From assembly GCF_009758125.1 (NCBI RefSeq), contig NZ_WRXO01000004.1:592933-656932 (forward strand): 64,000 nucleotides of DNA, read 5' to 3'. The notes under the pieces were generated by a model. It made no database searches and had not been told where the DNA came from. It saw only the letters and a list, made by a program, of their open reading frames with translations. The DNA is from Chitinophaga oryziterrae (GTDB lineage: Bacteria > Bacteroidota > Bacteroidia > Chitinophagales > Chitinophagaceae). The translations under genes and the position numbers were made by a program. Shown piece by piece: positions 35,123 through 43,671 of this stretch (position 1 is its first letter; each line of letters starts with the position of its first letter).

Positions 35123-35339
35123 GTTGGATAGTTTTATCCATTCAGTATTCATGCACAGGAAATCAGAAACCTCGCATCAACAAACAAATCAAGTTAAAAT
35201 ACAAACTAGTTGGTATTGTTAGCCATTTAGCGAACTCTTAAATTCGTTTTAAGAAGAGAACTCCAATTAAAATAACATCGGGTCAGTTTGTATACTCAAT
35301 GGTATATTATTCCCGTATTTATATTCATCAATTTAAATT

Positions 35340-36350
35340 ATGGCAATGAATGAAATCTCTCGTAGTGGAAAGTTTTTTGCAGGGGTGCTGCTAATATCTT
35401 CTTTCATTATATCTATCACATGTCTTTTAGCCTTCTGGCCTGACCGTTTACCGGAACCAGCGGAGAAAGCCTATCACTATGCATGCAAGCCTTTTCATAT
35501 GACACTTATTGATACCTCCGAGTATCGTTTAATGAATTTGAACAAACATGTGCCGCCTGAAATTATAAGTGATTCGACAAACATAAAGAAGGATAGCTCA
35601 GATACAGCGCTTACTGCCAAGACGAAAGGTCCCATTAAAGGAGATATTGACAACACTAAAAAAAATATGGGGACAACAATAGTAAAGGGCGGTTGCACGA
35701 CGTCTGATCTGCCCGTATCATTTACTACTATTCACCTCAATATAATATTACTGCTCTTAGTTGCAATTGCAGGCTTCCTGGGAGCATTAACACATATAGC
35801 TTCCTCTTTTACCAATTTTGTTGGCTCTAAAAATTTTGAACGGAGTTGGATATTGTGGTACTTTATAAAGCCTTTCATTGGGGCTGCAATTGCCGTTATA
35901 TTTTACTTTGTTTTCAGAGCCGGATTTTTAAACGGAAATGAGAATGCTGGTAGTGTAAATATTTATGGTTTGATTGCATTATCTGCTTTAGCCGGTTTAT
36001 TTACAGATAAAGCGACTTTGAAGCTGGACGAAGTTTTCACTGTCTTGTTCAAACCTAAGGACGATCGTCCTGATAAGATGCAGGACCTGATTATCCAGGA
36101 AGTTATACCTGATGTTTTACAAGCCCAGGGTATAAATCATATAAAATTGAGTGGCAAATTGCTTACTAAAAAGAAGATCATTATCAAGATAGGTGATATA
36201 CCAGTAAGTAATATTGACATTACAGATAATCTGATAAAATTTGATTATACAGTTCCCGAAAATTTAAGAACTCAACCTAAAATCAAATTGTCAGTCACTG
36301 ATGAAAGTGGTAAAGAACTTTTCACAAAAGAATTATCAATTAATCCCTGA
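35340..36350 (+). CDS. Hypothetical membrane protein with C-terminal beta domain
   Basis: 336 residues (an in-frame ATG at 35346 is an alternative start). A first membrane helix lies at about 12-32, followed by a ~95-residue polar region, two or three helices between ~130 and ~225 (NIILLLLVAIAGFLGALTHI, PFIGAAIAVIFYFVF, GLIALSALAGLFTDKA), and a C-terminal domain of about 90 residues with strand-rich sequence (INHIKLSGKLLTKKKIIIKIGDIPV in part), reminiscent of an IPT/TIG-like fold. I recognise no family. It is convergent with the DUF1275 gene through a terminator hairpin. Confidence 0.6.
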   Translation: MAMNEISRSGKFFAGVLLISSFIISITCLLAFWPDRLPEPAEKAYHYACKPFHMTLIDTSEYRLMNLNKHVPPEIISDSTNIKKDSSDTALTAKTKGPIKGDIDNTKKNMGTTIVKGGCTTSDLPVSFTTIHLNIILLLLVAIAGFLGALTHIASSFTNFVGSKNFERSWILWYFIKPFIGAAIAVIFYFVFRAGFLNGNENAGSVNIYGLIALSALAGLFTDKATLKLDEVFTVLFKPKDDRPDKMQDLIIQEVIPDVLQAQGINHIKLSGKLLTKKKIIIKIGDIPVSNIDITDNLIKFDYTVPENLRTQPKIKLSVTDESGKELFTKELSINP

Positions 36351-36423
36351 TTTTACAAGGAAAATCCCATTAGAGAAATGAACTCTTTAATTTTTGTTCT
36401 AACGGCAGTAGTCAAAGGAATTA

Positions 36424-36465
36424 AGCCTTAAAACCACTGCTGCAGGCGACAGTGATTTTAAGGCT
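36424..36465. terminator. Bidirectional terminator hairpin
   Basis: AGCCTTAAAA-C-CACTG (36424-36439) pairs with CAGTG-A-TTTTAAGGCT (36450-36465), a 15-bp stem with one mismatch and a 10-base loop. It separates the plus-strand membrane protein gene from the minus-strand DUF1275 gene. The T-rich and A-rich sides give a weak T-run on both strands. Confidence 0.7.
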
Positions 36466-36471
36466 ATCTTA

Positions 36472-37125
36472 TCATACTGTTTTTTTATGGGTACTAAAAT
36501 AGCATACGATCATAGCTATTCCTGGTAAAATGATGGCATTCAGTCCTGTCCTCTGTGCAATCACGGCTCCCAGCAGACATCCGGCCAGGAAGCCTCCAAT
36601 TGTAATCAACTGCTTCTTCATACTTTCCCAGGCAATGGCATCTTTCAACCTTCCCCGTATTAAAGCGCCCGTGTCCAGTGATAACTGTGTAACATTGCCT
36701 GTCATCATGGTGGTAGGACCATATGTCTCTTTGGCAAAAAGCTTTCCGAAGGCATTTTGAAGTCCCATCGCAAATACGACCAGCATCGCTATCAGATATA
36801 CAGGCAATGCATGAAATAGCATTGCGGTTAATCCCGCAATCAGTAATATCGCTCCCTGGCAGAGTAACAGAATATACTGATTCGATGATTTGACTTTTAT
36901 CCATCCTCCTGTCATCACTGCCAGGATAAATACAGGGAATGTCAGCAGCTTGATCCATGCCTGAAGATCAGAGCCCTTTATCATCTGATAAGCAAATACA
37001 ATAAAGTTACCCGTTACATGAGCAGAAAAGATCGTGTCGGCGGCAACAAAGGTAACTGTGTCACAGTACCCTGCAACAGCGGAAAGCAGAAGCGTGACGG
37101 ACCATATATTATTTTGTTGTTCCAT
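36472..37125 (-). CDS. DUF1275 (YoaK-like) membrane protein
   Basis: 217 residues from the ATG at 37125; 13 further residues in frame back to 37164 do not look like a protein start. Six or so membrane helices are evident. The family features are the N-terminal AGYCDTVTFVAADTIFSAHVTGN and the central MTGNVTQLSLD, characteristic of YoaK/DUF1275 proteins. Their role is unknown; they are inner membrane proteins. It lies 103 bases after the DoxX gene on the same strand, so it may be a separate transcription unit. Confidence 0.88.
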   Translation of the reverse strand: MEQQNNIWSVTLLLSAVAGYCDTVTFVAADTIFSAHVTGNFIVFAYQMIKGSDLQAWIKLLTFPVFILAVMTGGWIKVKSSNQYILLLCQGAILLIAGLTAMLFHALPVYLIAMLVVFAMGLQNAFGKLFAKETYGPTTMMTGNVTQLSLDTGALIRGRLKDAIAWESMKKQLITIGGFLAGCLLGAVIAQRTGLNAIILPGIAMIVCYFSTHKKTV

Positions 37126-37228
37126 ATTATTCCAGGTGTGTTTTTGTATACAGCACGGATTCATCTGTGAGTATCCTGTTCGGCGATAATGAAAGTGCTG
37201 AATTAATACCGGTTTTTACTGCCATTTT

Positions 37229-37645
37229 TTATAGACTGAATAGTAAATGATCAATAGAATAAGTACCTGCTCCTGTTATCAGCAGAAACAGGAATGATAT
37301 TGTATACATGTAGGGGACATCCCTTACTTCTGCAGAATCCCTGCGATGCACAACAAAATAGCCAATGGCAGTAACGCCGATTACAGGGAGTAATATCAGC
37401 CGGGTACAAACACCCAGCATCAGCAAAAATGGTACTACCGTGTCAGAAAAAGTAGCGACAAGCCCATTCAGTTTATCCGGCAGATGCAGCGGATTAGGTA
37501 CATGCTCTTTCTGACCATTCTCTAACCTGAACTTCTTCAGGCCATGTACACGGAACAGTTCGAAGCCCAGTAATATCCTGTAAACCAGCAACGCAATATT
37601 ATTCATGTTACTTCCTGCATCAGAGTATAAAAGATCTTTTATCAT
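37229..37645 (-). CDS. DoxX family membrane protein
   Basis: 138 residues with four predicted membrane helices (ALLVYRILLGFELFRVHGLKKF in parts; VVPFLLMLGVCTRLILLPVIG; MYTISFLFLLITGAG). The helix 1 pattern with RxLLG...HGxxK is that of DoxX proteins, inner membrane proteins linked with redox and thiol stress. Start at 37645 gives a 9-base gap from the amidohydrolase gene; a second ATG at 37606 is possible. It is the last gene of the tight operon running from 42152. Confidence 0.82.
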   Translation of the reverse strand: MIKDLLYSDAGSNMNNIALLVYRILLGFELFRVHGLKKFRLENGQKEHVPNPLHLPDKLNGLVATFSDTVVPFLLMLGVCTRLILLPVIGVTAIGYFVVHRRDSAEVRDVPYMYTISFLFLLITGAGTYSIDHLLFSL

Positions 37646-37654
37646 ATAGTGAGA

Positions 37655-39478
37655 TTAAAATGCAAAACAGGAGCATCCCAGCGCACCCCAGAATGCGGTA
37701 TAGTTATTTACCGGAACATTACTCAACCTGGCGGTATCATGCTGGTGTGCATGTACATCACAGCTTCCTTTACAACTATGAACAGCCGTTACTACAGGCT
37801 GTGTATAGCCGTTGTATATCTTCGTTGGTGACCAGTCGGGCAACACAGGGACAGGCGCCGGAGATAACGGTGAAAATTCATTTTTGGCATACACAATCTT
37901 ACCGCCTACAATGGTAAGAACAGATTCTATACTTTTTATTTTTTCGTCCTCTATGGTGAAATAGTCCTGGTCAAGTACAGCGAGATCTGCAAACATACCT
38001 GTCTGTATGGCTCCTTTTTTCTCCTGCTCATTAGAAAACCATGCGCTGCCCTTTGTATATAATTCCAGCGCAGTTTCCCTGCTCAGGCGGTTTTGTTCAT
38101 TATACAACTGTAAACCACCTACGGTCTTACCTGCTGTAAGCCAGTACATGGATACCCAGGGATTATAACTGCTTACCCTTGTAGCATCAGACCCTGCACC
38201 AACAGGTACATCCATGGCAAGCATTTTCTTCACGGGAGGGGTTTGCTCTGCAGCGGCGGGTCCATAACGCCCGGTGAAATATTCTCCCTGGTAGGCCATT
38301 CTGCTTTGTATGGCAATCCCTCCACCTAAAGCTTTCACTCTTTCTATACTCCGCTCACTGATAGTTTCTGCATGGTCAATGATCCAGTGTAACCCATCAA
38401 ACGGAATATCCCTGTTTACCTTCTCAAACACACTGAGGAAACGGGTGATGCTTTCATCATAGGTTGCATGTATACGGAATGGCCAGCGCTTTTCTGCCAG
38501 TAGCCTGACTACCTTCTCCAGCTCTGCTTCCATATTCCCAGAAAGGTCGGGCCTTGGTTGTGCAAAGTCTTCAAAATCGGCCGCAGAGAATACCAGCATT
38601 TCGCCGGCTCCGTTATGACGGTACATATCATCTCCCTGGTGTAACGGAACAGACTGTGTCCATTCACTGAAATCTTCAAACTCATGCCCCCGCCGCTGTG
38701 TAAAAAGGTTATAGGCAATCCTTACCGTCAGCTGTTTTTTCTCATGCAGTTCATTCACTACTTTATAATCATCCGGGAAAAGCTGAGATCCGCCGCCTGC
38801 ATCTATAACGCTGGTAATTCCAAAGCGGTTCAGCTCTGTCATAAAATGACGGGTAGAATTAAGCTGGTGTTCATAAGAAAGCCTGGGTCCCTTTGCGAGG
38901 GTGGAATAAAGGATCAACGCATTGGGAGTGGCGATAATAAGACCCGTAGGTTCTCCGTTCGCATCTTTTTGTATCTCGCTGCCGGGAGGTGCCGGCGTAT
39001 CTTTTGTGTATCCAACTACTTTTAAAGCAGCTCTGTTCAGAAAAGCACGGTTATACAAATGCAGGATGAAGACCGGCGTATCCGGTGCTATGGAATTGAT
39101 CTCGTCCAGCGTTGGCATTCTTTTCTCTGCAAACTGAAACTCCGACCATCCGCCTACTACCCGTACCCATTGGGGGGAAGGTGTTCTGTCTACCTGTTCT
39201 TTCAGCATCCGCATTGCGTCTGCAAGAGATGGTACCCCGTCCCAGCGCAATTCCAGGTTATAATTCAGCCCTCCCCGTATAACATGCGTGTGAGAGTCAT
39301 TAATACCCGGTATCACCAGCTTTTTCAACAGGTCAATCTTCTTTGTGTCTTCCGATGCAAATTGCATGACAGTCTTGTCATCTCCCACCGCGATAAATAT
39401 CCCGTCTTTGATAGCTACTGCCGTCGCTGCGTTTACTGCATGTATCTTCCCATTATATAAAATGAGGTCTGCTTTCAT
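37655..39478 (-). CDS. Amidohydrolase (YtcJ-like, family 3) with Cys/His-rich C-terminal tail
   Basis: 607 residues without signal peptide. The metal-dependent hydrolase core is clear: the DSHTHVIRGG HxH motif near residue 65, FRIHATYDE, WIIDHAETIS and GAGSDATRVSSYNPW, and LAVLDQDYFTIE at the end of the composite domain. Such enzymes hydrolyse amide or ester bonds of unknown small molecules. The C-terminus extends about 55 residues past the normal end and includes HSCKGSCDVHAHQHD and ALGCSCFAF, a cluster of Cys and His that looks like a metal site. It begins 2 bases after the M17-like gene. Confidence 0.88.
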   Translation of the reverse strand: MKADLILYNGKIHAVNAATAVAIKDGIFIAVGDDKTVMQFASEDTKKIDLLKKLVIPGINDSHTHVIRGGLNYNLELRWDGVPSLADAMRMLKEQVDRTPSPQWVRVVGGWSEFQFAEKRMPTLDEINSIAPDTPVFILHLYNRAFLNRAALKVVGYTKDTPAPPGSEIQKDANGEPTGLIIATPNALILYSTLAKGPRLSYEHQLNSTRHFMTELNRFGITSVIDAGGGSQLFPDDYKVVNELHEKKQLTVRIAYNLFTQRRGHEFEDFSEWTQSVPLHQGDDMYRHNGAGEMLVFSAADFEDFAQPRPDLSGNMEAELEKVVRLLAEKRWPFRIHATYDESITRFLSVFEKVNRDIPFDGLHWIIDHAETISERSIERVKALGGGIAIQSRMAYQGEYFTGRYGPAAAEQTPPVKKMLAMDVPVGAGSDATRVSSYNPWVSMYWLTAGKTVGGLQLYNEQNRLSRETALELYTKGSAWFSNEQEKKGAIQTGMFADLAVLDQDYFTIEDEKIKSIESVLTIVGGKIVYAKNEFSPLSPAPVPVLPDWSPTKIYNGYTQPVVTAVHSCKGSCDVHAHQHDTARLSNVPVNNYTAFWGALGCSCFAF

Positions 39479-39480
39479 AA

Positions 39481-40176
39481 TTAGTTGTTAAAGGTGGCAA
39501 TAGCTTCTTTGATACCCTGACCAGCAACCGTATAAAAGGCTGGTCCTGCCAGTAATGTTACTTTCGTCAAAGGCTTAAATGAGGACATTTTTTTCGTTTT
39601 CAGGTATATTTCAGTGCGGTAGGCGGCAAACATTCCTTTCACTACATTCGCTGCTACCAGCGCAGTAGGAGAATCAATACCGGCATCCTTCAGGTCACTG
39701 GCAAAGGCAAAACTGCCCACGCCTAAACGCAGGGCTTCCCGCATAGCTACACTGGCAATATCGGTCATCAGAGAAGGGGTAAACTTGTTGCGGTTGCCTA
39801 ACCCTATCAGCAACACCCTTTTTGCGCCGATCGTACCGGCAGGAGGGGTAATGAGCAACGTTTCGAAAGCATGACCGGTAAATCTGCCGCTCTTCCTGAT
39901 GTCCGTGATAATACCTTTCAGGTCATGGTCCAGATGCACCATACCATTTACAGAAGCTTCCAATGCAGGCGGTGAATTGAAAATATCGCCTTCCGTGTAT
40001 TCAAATACACAGGCTACCTGTAAAGGTGTTACTTCTGTTGATGGCCCCTGTACCATGCCTTCTATACCCACACCATCTACTTTACCCCAGATGGTGGAAG
40101 TACCAACCGTCGTAGTTTGGGCAAAAGTTGTTAATCCTGTTAATGTTAAAATTGCTGAAACGATGATCCTTTTCAT
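39481..40176 (-). CDS. Secreted protein with only the N-terminal domain of peptidase M17
   Basis: 231 residues with a signal peptide (MKRIIVSAILTLTGLTTFAQ). The rest resembles the N-terminal, macro-domain-like part of leucyl aminopeptidases: FEYTEGDIFNSPPALEASVNG, LLITPPAGTIGAKRVLLIGLGNRNKF, ALVAANVVKGMFAAYRTEIYLK in parts. The catalytic C-terminal domain with the two-zinc site is missing altogether, so it cannot be an aminopeptidase. It lies in the operon between the porin (3-base gap) and the amidohydrolase (2-base gap). The role is unknown; it could bind a ligand. Confidence 0.8.
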   Translation of the reverse strand: MKRIIVSAILTLTGLTTFAQTTTVGTSTIWGKVDGVGIEGMVQGPSTEVTPLQVACVFEYTEGDIFNSPPALEASVNGMVHLDHDLKGIITDIRKSGRFTGHAFETLLITPPAGTIGAKRVLLIGLGNRNKFTPSLMTDIASVAMREALRLGVGSFAFASDLKDAGIDSPTALVAANVVKGMFAAYRTEIYLKTKKMSSFKPLTKVTLLAGPAFYTVAGQGIKEAIATFNN

Positions 40177-40179
40177 AGT

Positions 40180-41490
40180 TTAAAATTTAAATCCTATTCT
40201 GGTATTGATGAATAATCCATTTTTAGGGTCAGGTATCACATCATGCACAAAACTGCCCGTATTGAAATACTGTATGCCTGTATTCATACTGATATATTTA
40301 CTCAGGTTATACACAATACTGGCTAAATACGCAGTACCGATATATCTTTTGTCAGATCCTGCCCCGGCGATATTAAATGTGCCACTTGGCCTGTAAATCC
40401 CGTCCTGCACAGAATACCGCCAGTTAAATACCACATCTGCCTGCAGGGTAAGATTGCTTAGCAACGCTATTGTGCCGTAAGGATGTATATCAATCAGGTT
40501 TACCGGCCCCACCTGCGGATCAAAACCAAAATATCCTCCCTTGGGATATAGCGGGTTGAATGTCTGCAAATTCCCGTCGCCGGCTTTTTTATCTCCTGAT
40601 ATATAATCATTACGTACATTAAGTGTTACCTTCTTAAAGACATACCCAACATCTATAGAGCCTGTCCATGCACGGATGTTACCGTTACCGAACGTTCCGA
40701 ACTGCCAGGCTGCTTCGAGGTTATAAATAAAACCTCCGCCATATTTCCAGATCCGTGTTCCCAGGGTATGTCTTATTTCCTTTGCACTGCCTTCTTCAAA
40801 AGTGGCCCCATCCCTGCGTATGCCCAGATAATAAAAGTCCAGGTTGCCAGAGTTCGGAATGATCACCTTCGAATAGATCCCCCATAAATTTGCCTGCCTG
40901 GTACTTTTATTATCGAACACCCCTGTATTAGTACTATCAGCCATCATCACAAAACCATCCACTGAGAACTTTGAGGTTGTGTACATCATTTTGCCTCCCG
41001 TAAAATACAGTCTTGCATTAGGGCCTTCTCTTACAGAGATCAGCCTGCCTGACCCATAATCAATTTCCTGTCTGCCTGCCCGAAAAGTGAACGATTTACT
41101 GATCGCTACGTCTGCAAACAGGTTCTGCACATTCAGCTGATCTTCATCAATAGGACGCGGACCACTCTTTCTGCCGCTTTCCAGGGCGCTTCTCAGCTGA
41201 CTGAATACTCTTACCCTGTTGCCTATATGAAGGTCTGCATGAAGGTCGTAGCGCTGCAGCAGGAAGTTATTATGGCCAATGCCTGCCTTACCCCAGTCCT
41301 CATTATTGAAGGATGCATATTCAAACCTGGCTTCACCTCCAAGCGACAGATTTATGCGTGCTGATAACGGAAGAAACTTGATACGGTCCGCTGTTGAATC
41401 ATAATGTTCATCATAGCGCATCAGTTTGAAAGATTGGGCCGATGCTCCGGTAGTTATTAATGTAAAAAGAACAAATAGCTTTAATTGCAT
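40180..41490 (-). CDS. Alginate-export family outer membrane porin
   Basis: 436 residues with a signal peptide (MQLKLFVLFTLITTGASAQS). The N-terminal LSARINLSLGGEARFEYASF and LLQRYDLHADLHIGNRVRVFSQLRSALESGR, with FTFRAGRQEIDYGSGRLIS and GPNARLYFTGGK, match the alginate_exp family of 18-stranded barrels related to AlgE. The C-terminus ends in Phe (RIGFKF). In non-alginate producers these porins pass small organic compounds. Here it probably feeds substrate to the co-encoded hydrolases. It follows the isochorismatase gene by 29 bases. Confidence 0.88.
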   Translation of the reverse strand: MQLKLFVLFTLITTGASAQSFKLMRYDEHYDSTADRIKFLPLSARINLSLGGEARFEYASFNNEDWGKAGIGHNNFLLQRYDLHADLHIGNRVRVFSQLRSALESGRKSGPRPIDEDQLNVQNLFADVAISKSFTFRAGRQEIDYGSGRLISVREGPNARLYFTGGKMMYTTSKFSVDGFVMMADSTNTGVFDNKSTRQANLWGIYSKVIIPNSGNLDFYYLGIRRDGATFEEGSAKEIRHTLGTRIWKYGGGFIYNLEAAWQFGTFGNGNIRAWTGSIDVGYVFKKVTLNVRNDYISGDKKAGDGNLQTFNPLYPKGGYFGFDPQVGPVNLIDIHPYGTIALLSNLTLQADVVFNWRYSVQDGIYRPSGTFNIAGAGSDKRYIGTAYLASIVYNLSKYISMNTGIQYFNTGSFVHDVIPDPKNGLFINTRIGFKF

Positions 41491-41519
41491 GATGGCGCCT
41501 GAAGTAATACGATTTAGAT

Positions 41520-42152
41520 TTAGTGTTTGATTACTTTATGTGCATACTGTATCCCTATACCATAGGCGCCGCCATGTTTTTTTGCCAGGTCTGTTACGGC
41601 AGCATAAGTTTCCTGTCTTGCCCAGTCTCTTTGTAATTCAAGCAGATATTGTATGGATGTCATAGGTTGAACACCTGCCTGTACCATTCTTTGAACAGCC
41701 CGCTCGTGTGCTTCCACACTCACATCGCCGCAGGCATCTGTGATCACATATACTTCATACCCTTCGTGAATGGCGGATAATGCAGGTCCTACAATACATA
41801 CACCTGTCCACAGACCTGCCATTACCAGTTTTTGTTTCCCCATACCTGTGATCGCTTTATAGGCAGCTTCGTCTTCCCAGGTATTCATACTTGTGCGGTC
41901 TATATAACCGGAAGTAGCCTGCGGATAAAATGTTTCTATCTCAGGAAATACAGGTCCGGAGAAAACCTCTTCTGCAACCGTGGTTACGACTGTCGGAATA
42001 TTAAAAATTTTTGAAGCACCGGTTAGTATAGCAGTATTGGTCCGGAGCTCACTGATGGCGATACTCTTGGTGGCAAATCCCATCTGCCCTTCATAATCGA
42101 TTAATACTAAAGCGTGATTGTGTGGTGATAATAATTTTGGAGAGGGTGTCAT
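41520..42152 (-). CDS. Isochorismatase-family hydrolase (YcaC-like)
   Basis: 210 residues, soluble. The Asp of the catalytic triad sits in LVLIDYEGQMGF near residue 20, and the nucleophilic Cys in MAGLWTGVCIVGPALSAI with the following YEVYVITDACGD. It resembles the YcaC group of cysteine hydrolases with unknown substrate. It is the first gene of the operon that continues with porin, M17-like, amidohydrolase and DoxX. About 337 bases separate it from the next gene upstream; only the hairpin at 42357-42387 stands out there. Confidence 0.88.
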   Translation of the reverse strand: MTPSPKLLSPHNHALVLIDYEGQMGFATKSIAISELRTNTAILTGASKIFNIPTVVTTVAEEVFSGPVFPEIETFYPQATSGYIDRTSMNTWEDEAAYKAITGMGKQKLVMAGLWTGVCIVGPALSAIHEGYEVYVITDACGDVSVEAHERAVQRMVQAGVQPMTSIQYLLELQRDWARQETYAAVTDLAKKHGGAYGIGIQYAHKVIKH

Positions 42153-42356
42153 TCTATAAGTTTTGACTCAACTATAGTCAATTAGAATGCCATGGGGTTA
42201 ATAAATTGATTATTATATAGTTGTATGGTTTTTTCGTGATTTAAAAACCACGGTATTTCGTAAATTTTCGATCAATATCCGAAATATAGAGAGTTTATTC
42301 TTTTGTTCCGGCATAGTTTTATATAGCGAATTCAGTTCCGCCTGCAAGGAATAAAA

Positions 42357-42387
42357 AAGGGTGTTCCATTTTAAATGAAACACCCTT
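42357..42387 (-). terminator. Terminator of the dienelactone hydrolase gene
   Basis: AAGGGTGTT (42357-42365) pairs with AACACCCTT (42379-42387), and after a one-base mismatch CATT/AATG continue the stem to a TTA loop. Read on the minus strand it ends in CCCTTTTTTATT, a good T-tract. It sits about 100 bases after the stop of the gene at 42490-43383. The rest of the stretch 42153-42489 (337 bases without a gene) shows only a short GTCAGG/CCTGAC pair near 42400-42413, plus whatever promoter serves the operon starting at 42152. Confidence 0.8.
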
Positions 42388-42489
42388 ATCAAAAAATCTG
42401 TCAGGAACCTGACGGAACGATATTTAATGTTTTAATAGTAACAATGATGTATATACGATGTAATGTTTTTCTGAACAGTCTATGTTTGA

Positions 42490-43383
42490 TCACTTTAATT
42501 TTTTATCGAAAAATTCAATAGTACGTTTCCATGCAAGTTCTGCAGCGGGCTTGTCATAACGGGGCGTTGTATCATTATGGAAGCCATGATTTACACCTGG
42601 ATAAATGTAAGCAGTATATTCTTTGTGGTTCTCTTTCAATGCACTTTCATAAGCCGGCCATCCATCATTCACATGAGTATCCAACTCTGCATAATGTAAA
42701 AGCAATGGCGCTTTTATCTGAGGCACCAGCTCCTTCGCCGGTTGCGCACCATAAAACGGCACAGCCGCTGCCAGGTCCGGTATACGTACTGCCATCATAT
42801 TTGCAATCCCCCCGCCAAAGCAAAAACCAACAACACCTGTTTTGCCGTTACAGTCAGGATGTTTTTTCAGGTATTCATAAGCTGCTATAAAGTCTTCCAG
42901 CATTTCATTTTTATCTCTTTTACTCTGCAATTCCCGCCCTTTATCATCATTGCCGGGATAACCTCCTAACGGTGTCAAAGCATCCGGGGCAATAGATATA
43001 AATCCGGCCAGCGCAGCTCTTCTCGCCACATCTTTAATGTATGGATTTAAACCACGGTTTTCATGAACGACTACAATGCCGCCAAGCTTTTTCGTTGTGC
43101 CGGCAGGTTTAGATAACAAAGCCTTAATGGACCCGCCTCCTTTTTCTGAGTTGTAATGAATATATTCAGATATAAGACGGGGATCATCAGGTTTCACCTG
43201 AATGGCATACCCGTAGTCAGGCATCAGGAAACTCATCAGTGAAGAGACTGTTATACCTCCAACTGCGTATATGGATAGTTTTTCTATAAAGTCGCGTCTG
43301 TTCACCCTGTTATGAGCATAATCATCATACAGATCAAATACTTCCTGTCTGATATCTTCTTTTTTGATTTCGTTTCTGTTCAT
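42490..43383 (-). CDS. Dienelactone hydrolase family protein with Tat-like signal
   Basis: 297 residues. After a ~30-residue cytoplasmic-type head the segment NRRDFIEKLSIYAVGGITVSSLMS has the twin-arginine pattern (RRDF) and hydrophobic core, so export by the Tat pathway is likely. The alpha/beta hydrolase body has the nucleophile Cys in GVVGFCFGGG, Asp in LHYAELDTHVN and His in NHGFHND, the triad of dienelactone hydrolases (COG0412). Such enzymes cleave lactones and esters. It stands alone, divergent from the GH64 gene, and ends at the terminator at 42357-42387. Confidence 0.9.
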   Translation of the reverse strand: MNRNEIKKEDIRQEVFDLYDDYAHNRVNRRDFIEKLSIYAVGGITVSSLMSFLMPDYGYAIQVKPDDPRLISEYIHYNSEKGGGSIKALLSKPAGTTKKLGGIVVVHENRGLNPYIKDVARRAALAGFISIAPDALTPLGGYPGNDDKGRELQSKRDKNEMLEDFIAAYEYLKKHPDCNGKTGVVGFCFGGGIANMMAVRIPDLAAAVPFYGAQPAKELVPQIKAPLLLHYAELDTHVNDGWPAYESALKENHKEYTAYIYPGVNHGFHNDTTPRYDKPAAELAWKRTIEFFDKKLK

Positions 43384-43464
43384 ATGGATCGGGTTTGTAT
43401 TAAAGTTAATTAATCCCTCAGAATATGCTGCACCAATTCATCGCGAACTGGTCTGTAAGAAACT

Positions 43465-43562
43465 TAAATCATGATGATCTATGCATTTACGATAGATTAT
43501 TAAATATGACTATAAATATCTCATTTATATATTATTTATTTTAAAACGTACATCATGATTTA
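43465..43562. promoter_or_regulatory. Pair of 12-bp inverted ATCATGAT-type sites in a divergent promoter region
   Basis: TAAATCATGATG (43465-43476) and its exact reverse complement CATCATGATTTA (43551-43562) flank 74 AT-rich bases between the divergent dienelactone hydrolase and GH64 genes. Each copy contains the 8-bp palindrome ATCATGAT, so they may be two operators of one dimeric regulator. Chance similarity in AT-rich DNA is possible. Confidence 0.4.
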
Positions 43563-43628
43563 TATCAAGCCCTTCTGTACTATCTCTTCTTTCATTTGAC
43601 CACCGTCAACAAGTTACAGTGCAATTCA

Positions 43629-43660
43629 GTTAAATTAGCGTTATGATTTGTTAATTTAAC
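43629..43660. promoter_or_regulatory. 9-bp inverted repeat just upstream of the GH64 gene
   Basis: GTTAAATTA (43629-43637) and TAATTTAAC (43652-43660) are exact reverse complements with a 14-base spacer containing TTATGATTTG, a near match to the Bacteroidetes -7 element. It ends 11 bases before the ATG at 43672. An operator overlapping the promoter is possible; the evidence is structural only. Confidence 0.4.
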
Positions 43661-43671
43661 ATCTATAATCT

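Larger units (their letters stand above)
34917..35339. other. Divergent intergenic region rich in inverted and tandem repeats
   Basis: 423 bases without a gene between the divergent genes at 34916 (minus) and 35340 (plus). It contains a 19-bp inverted repeat, a threefold 11-bp tandem repeat, a 12-bp inverted repeat (listed separately) and a 6-bp AGTATT/AATACT pair near 34943-34958. The stretch 35123-35339 shows nothing further that I can support. No promoter of the TAnnTTTG type is clear, although both genes must be started here. Confidence 0.6.
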
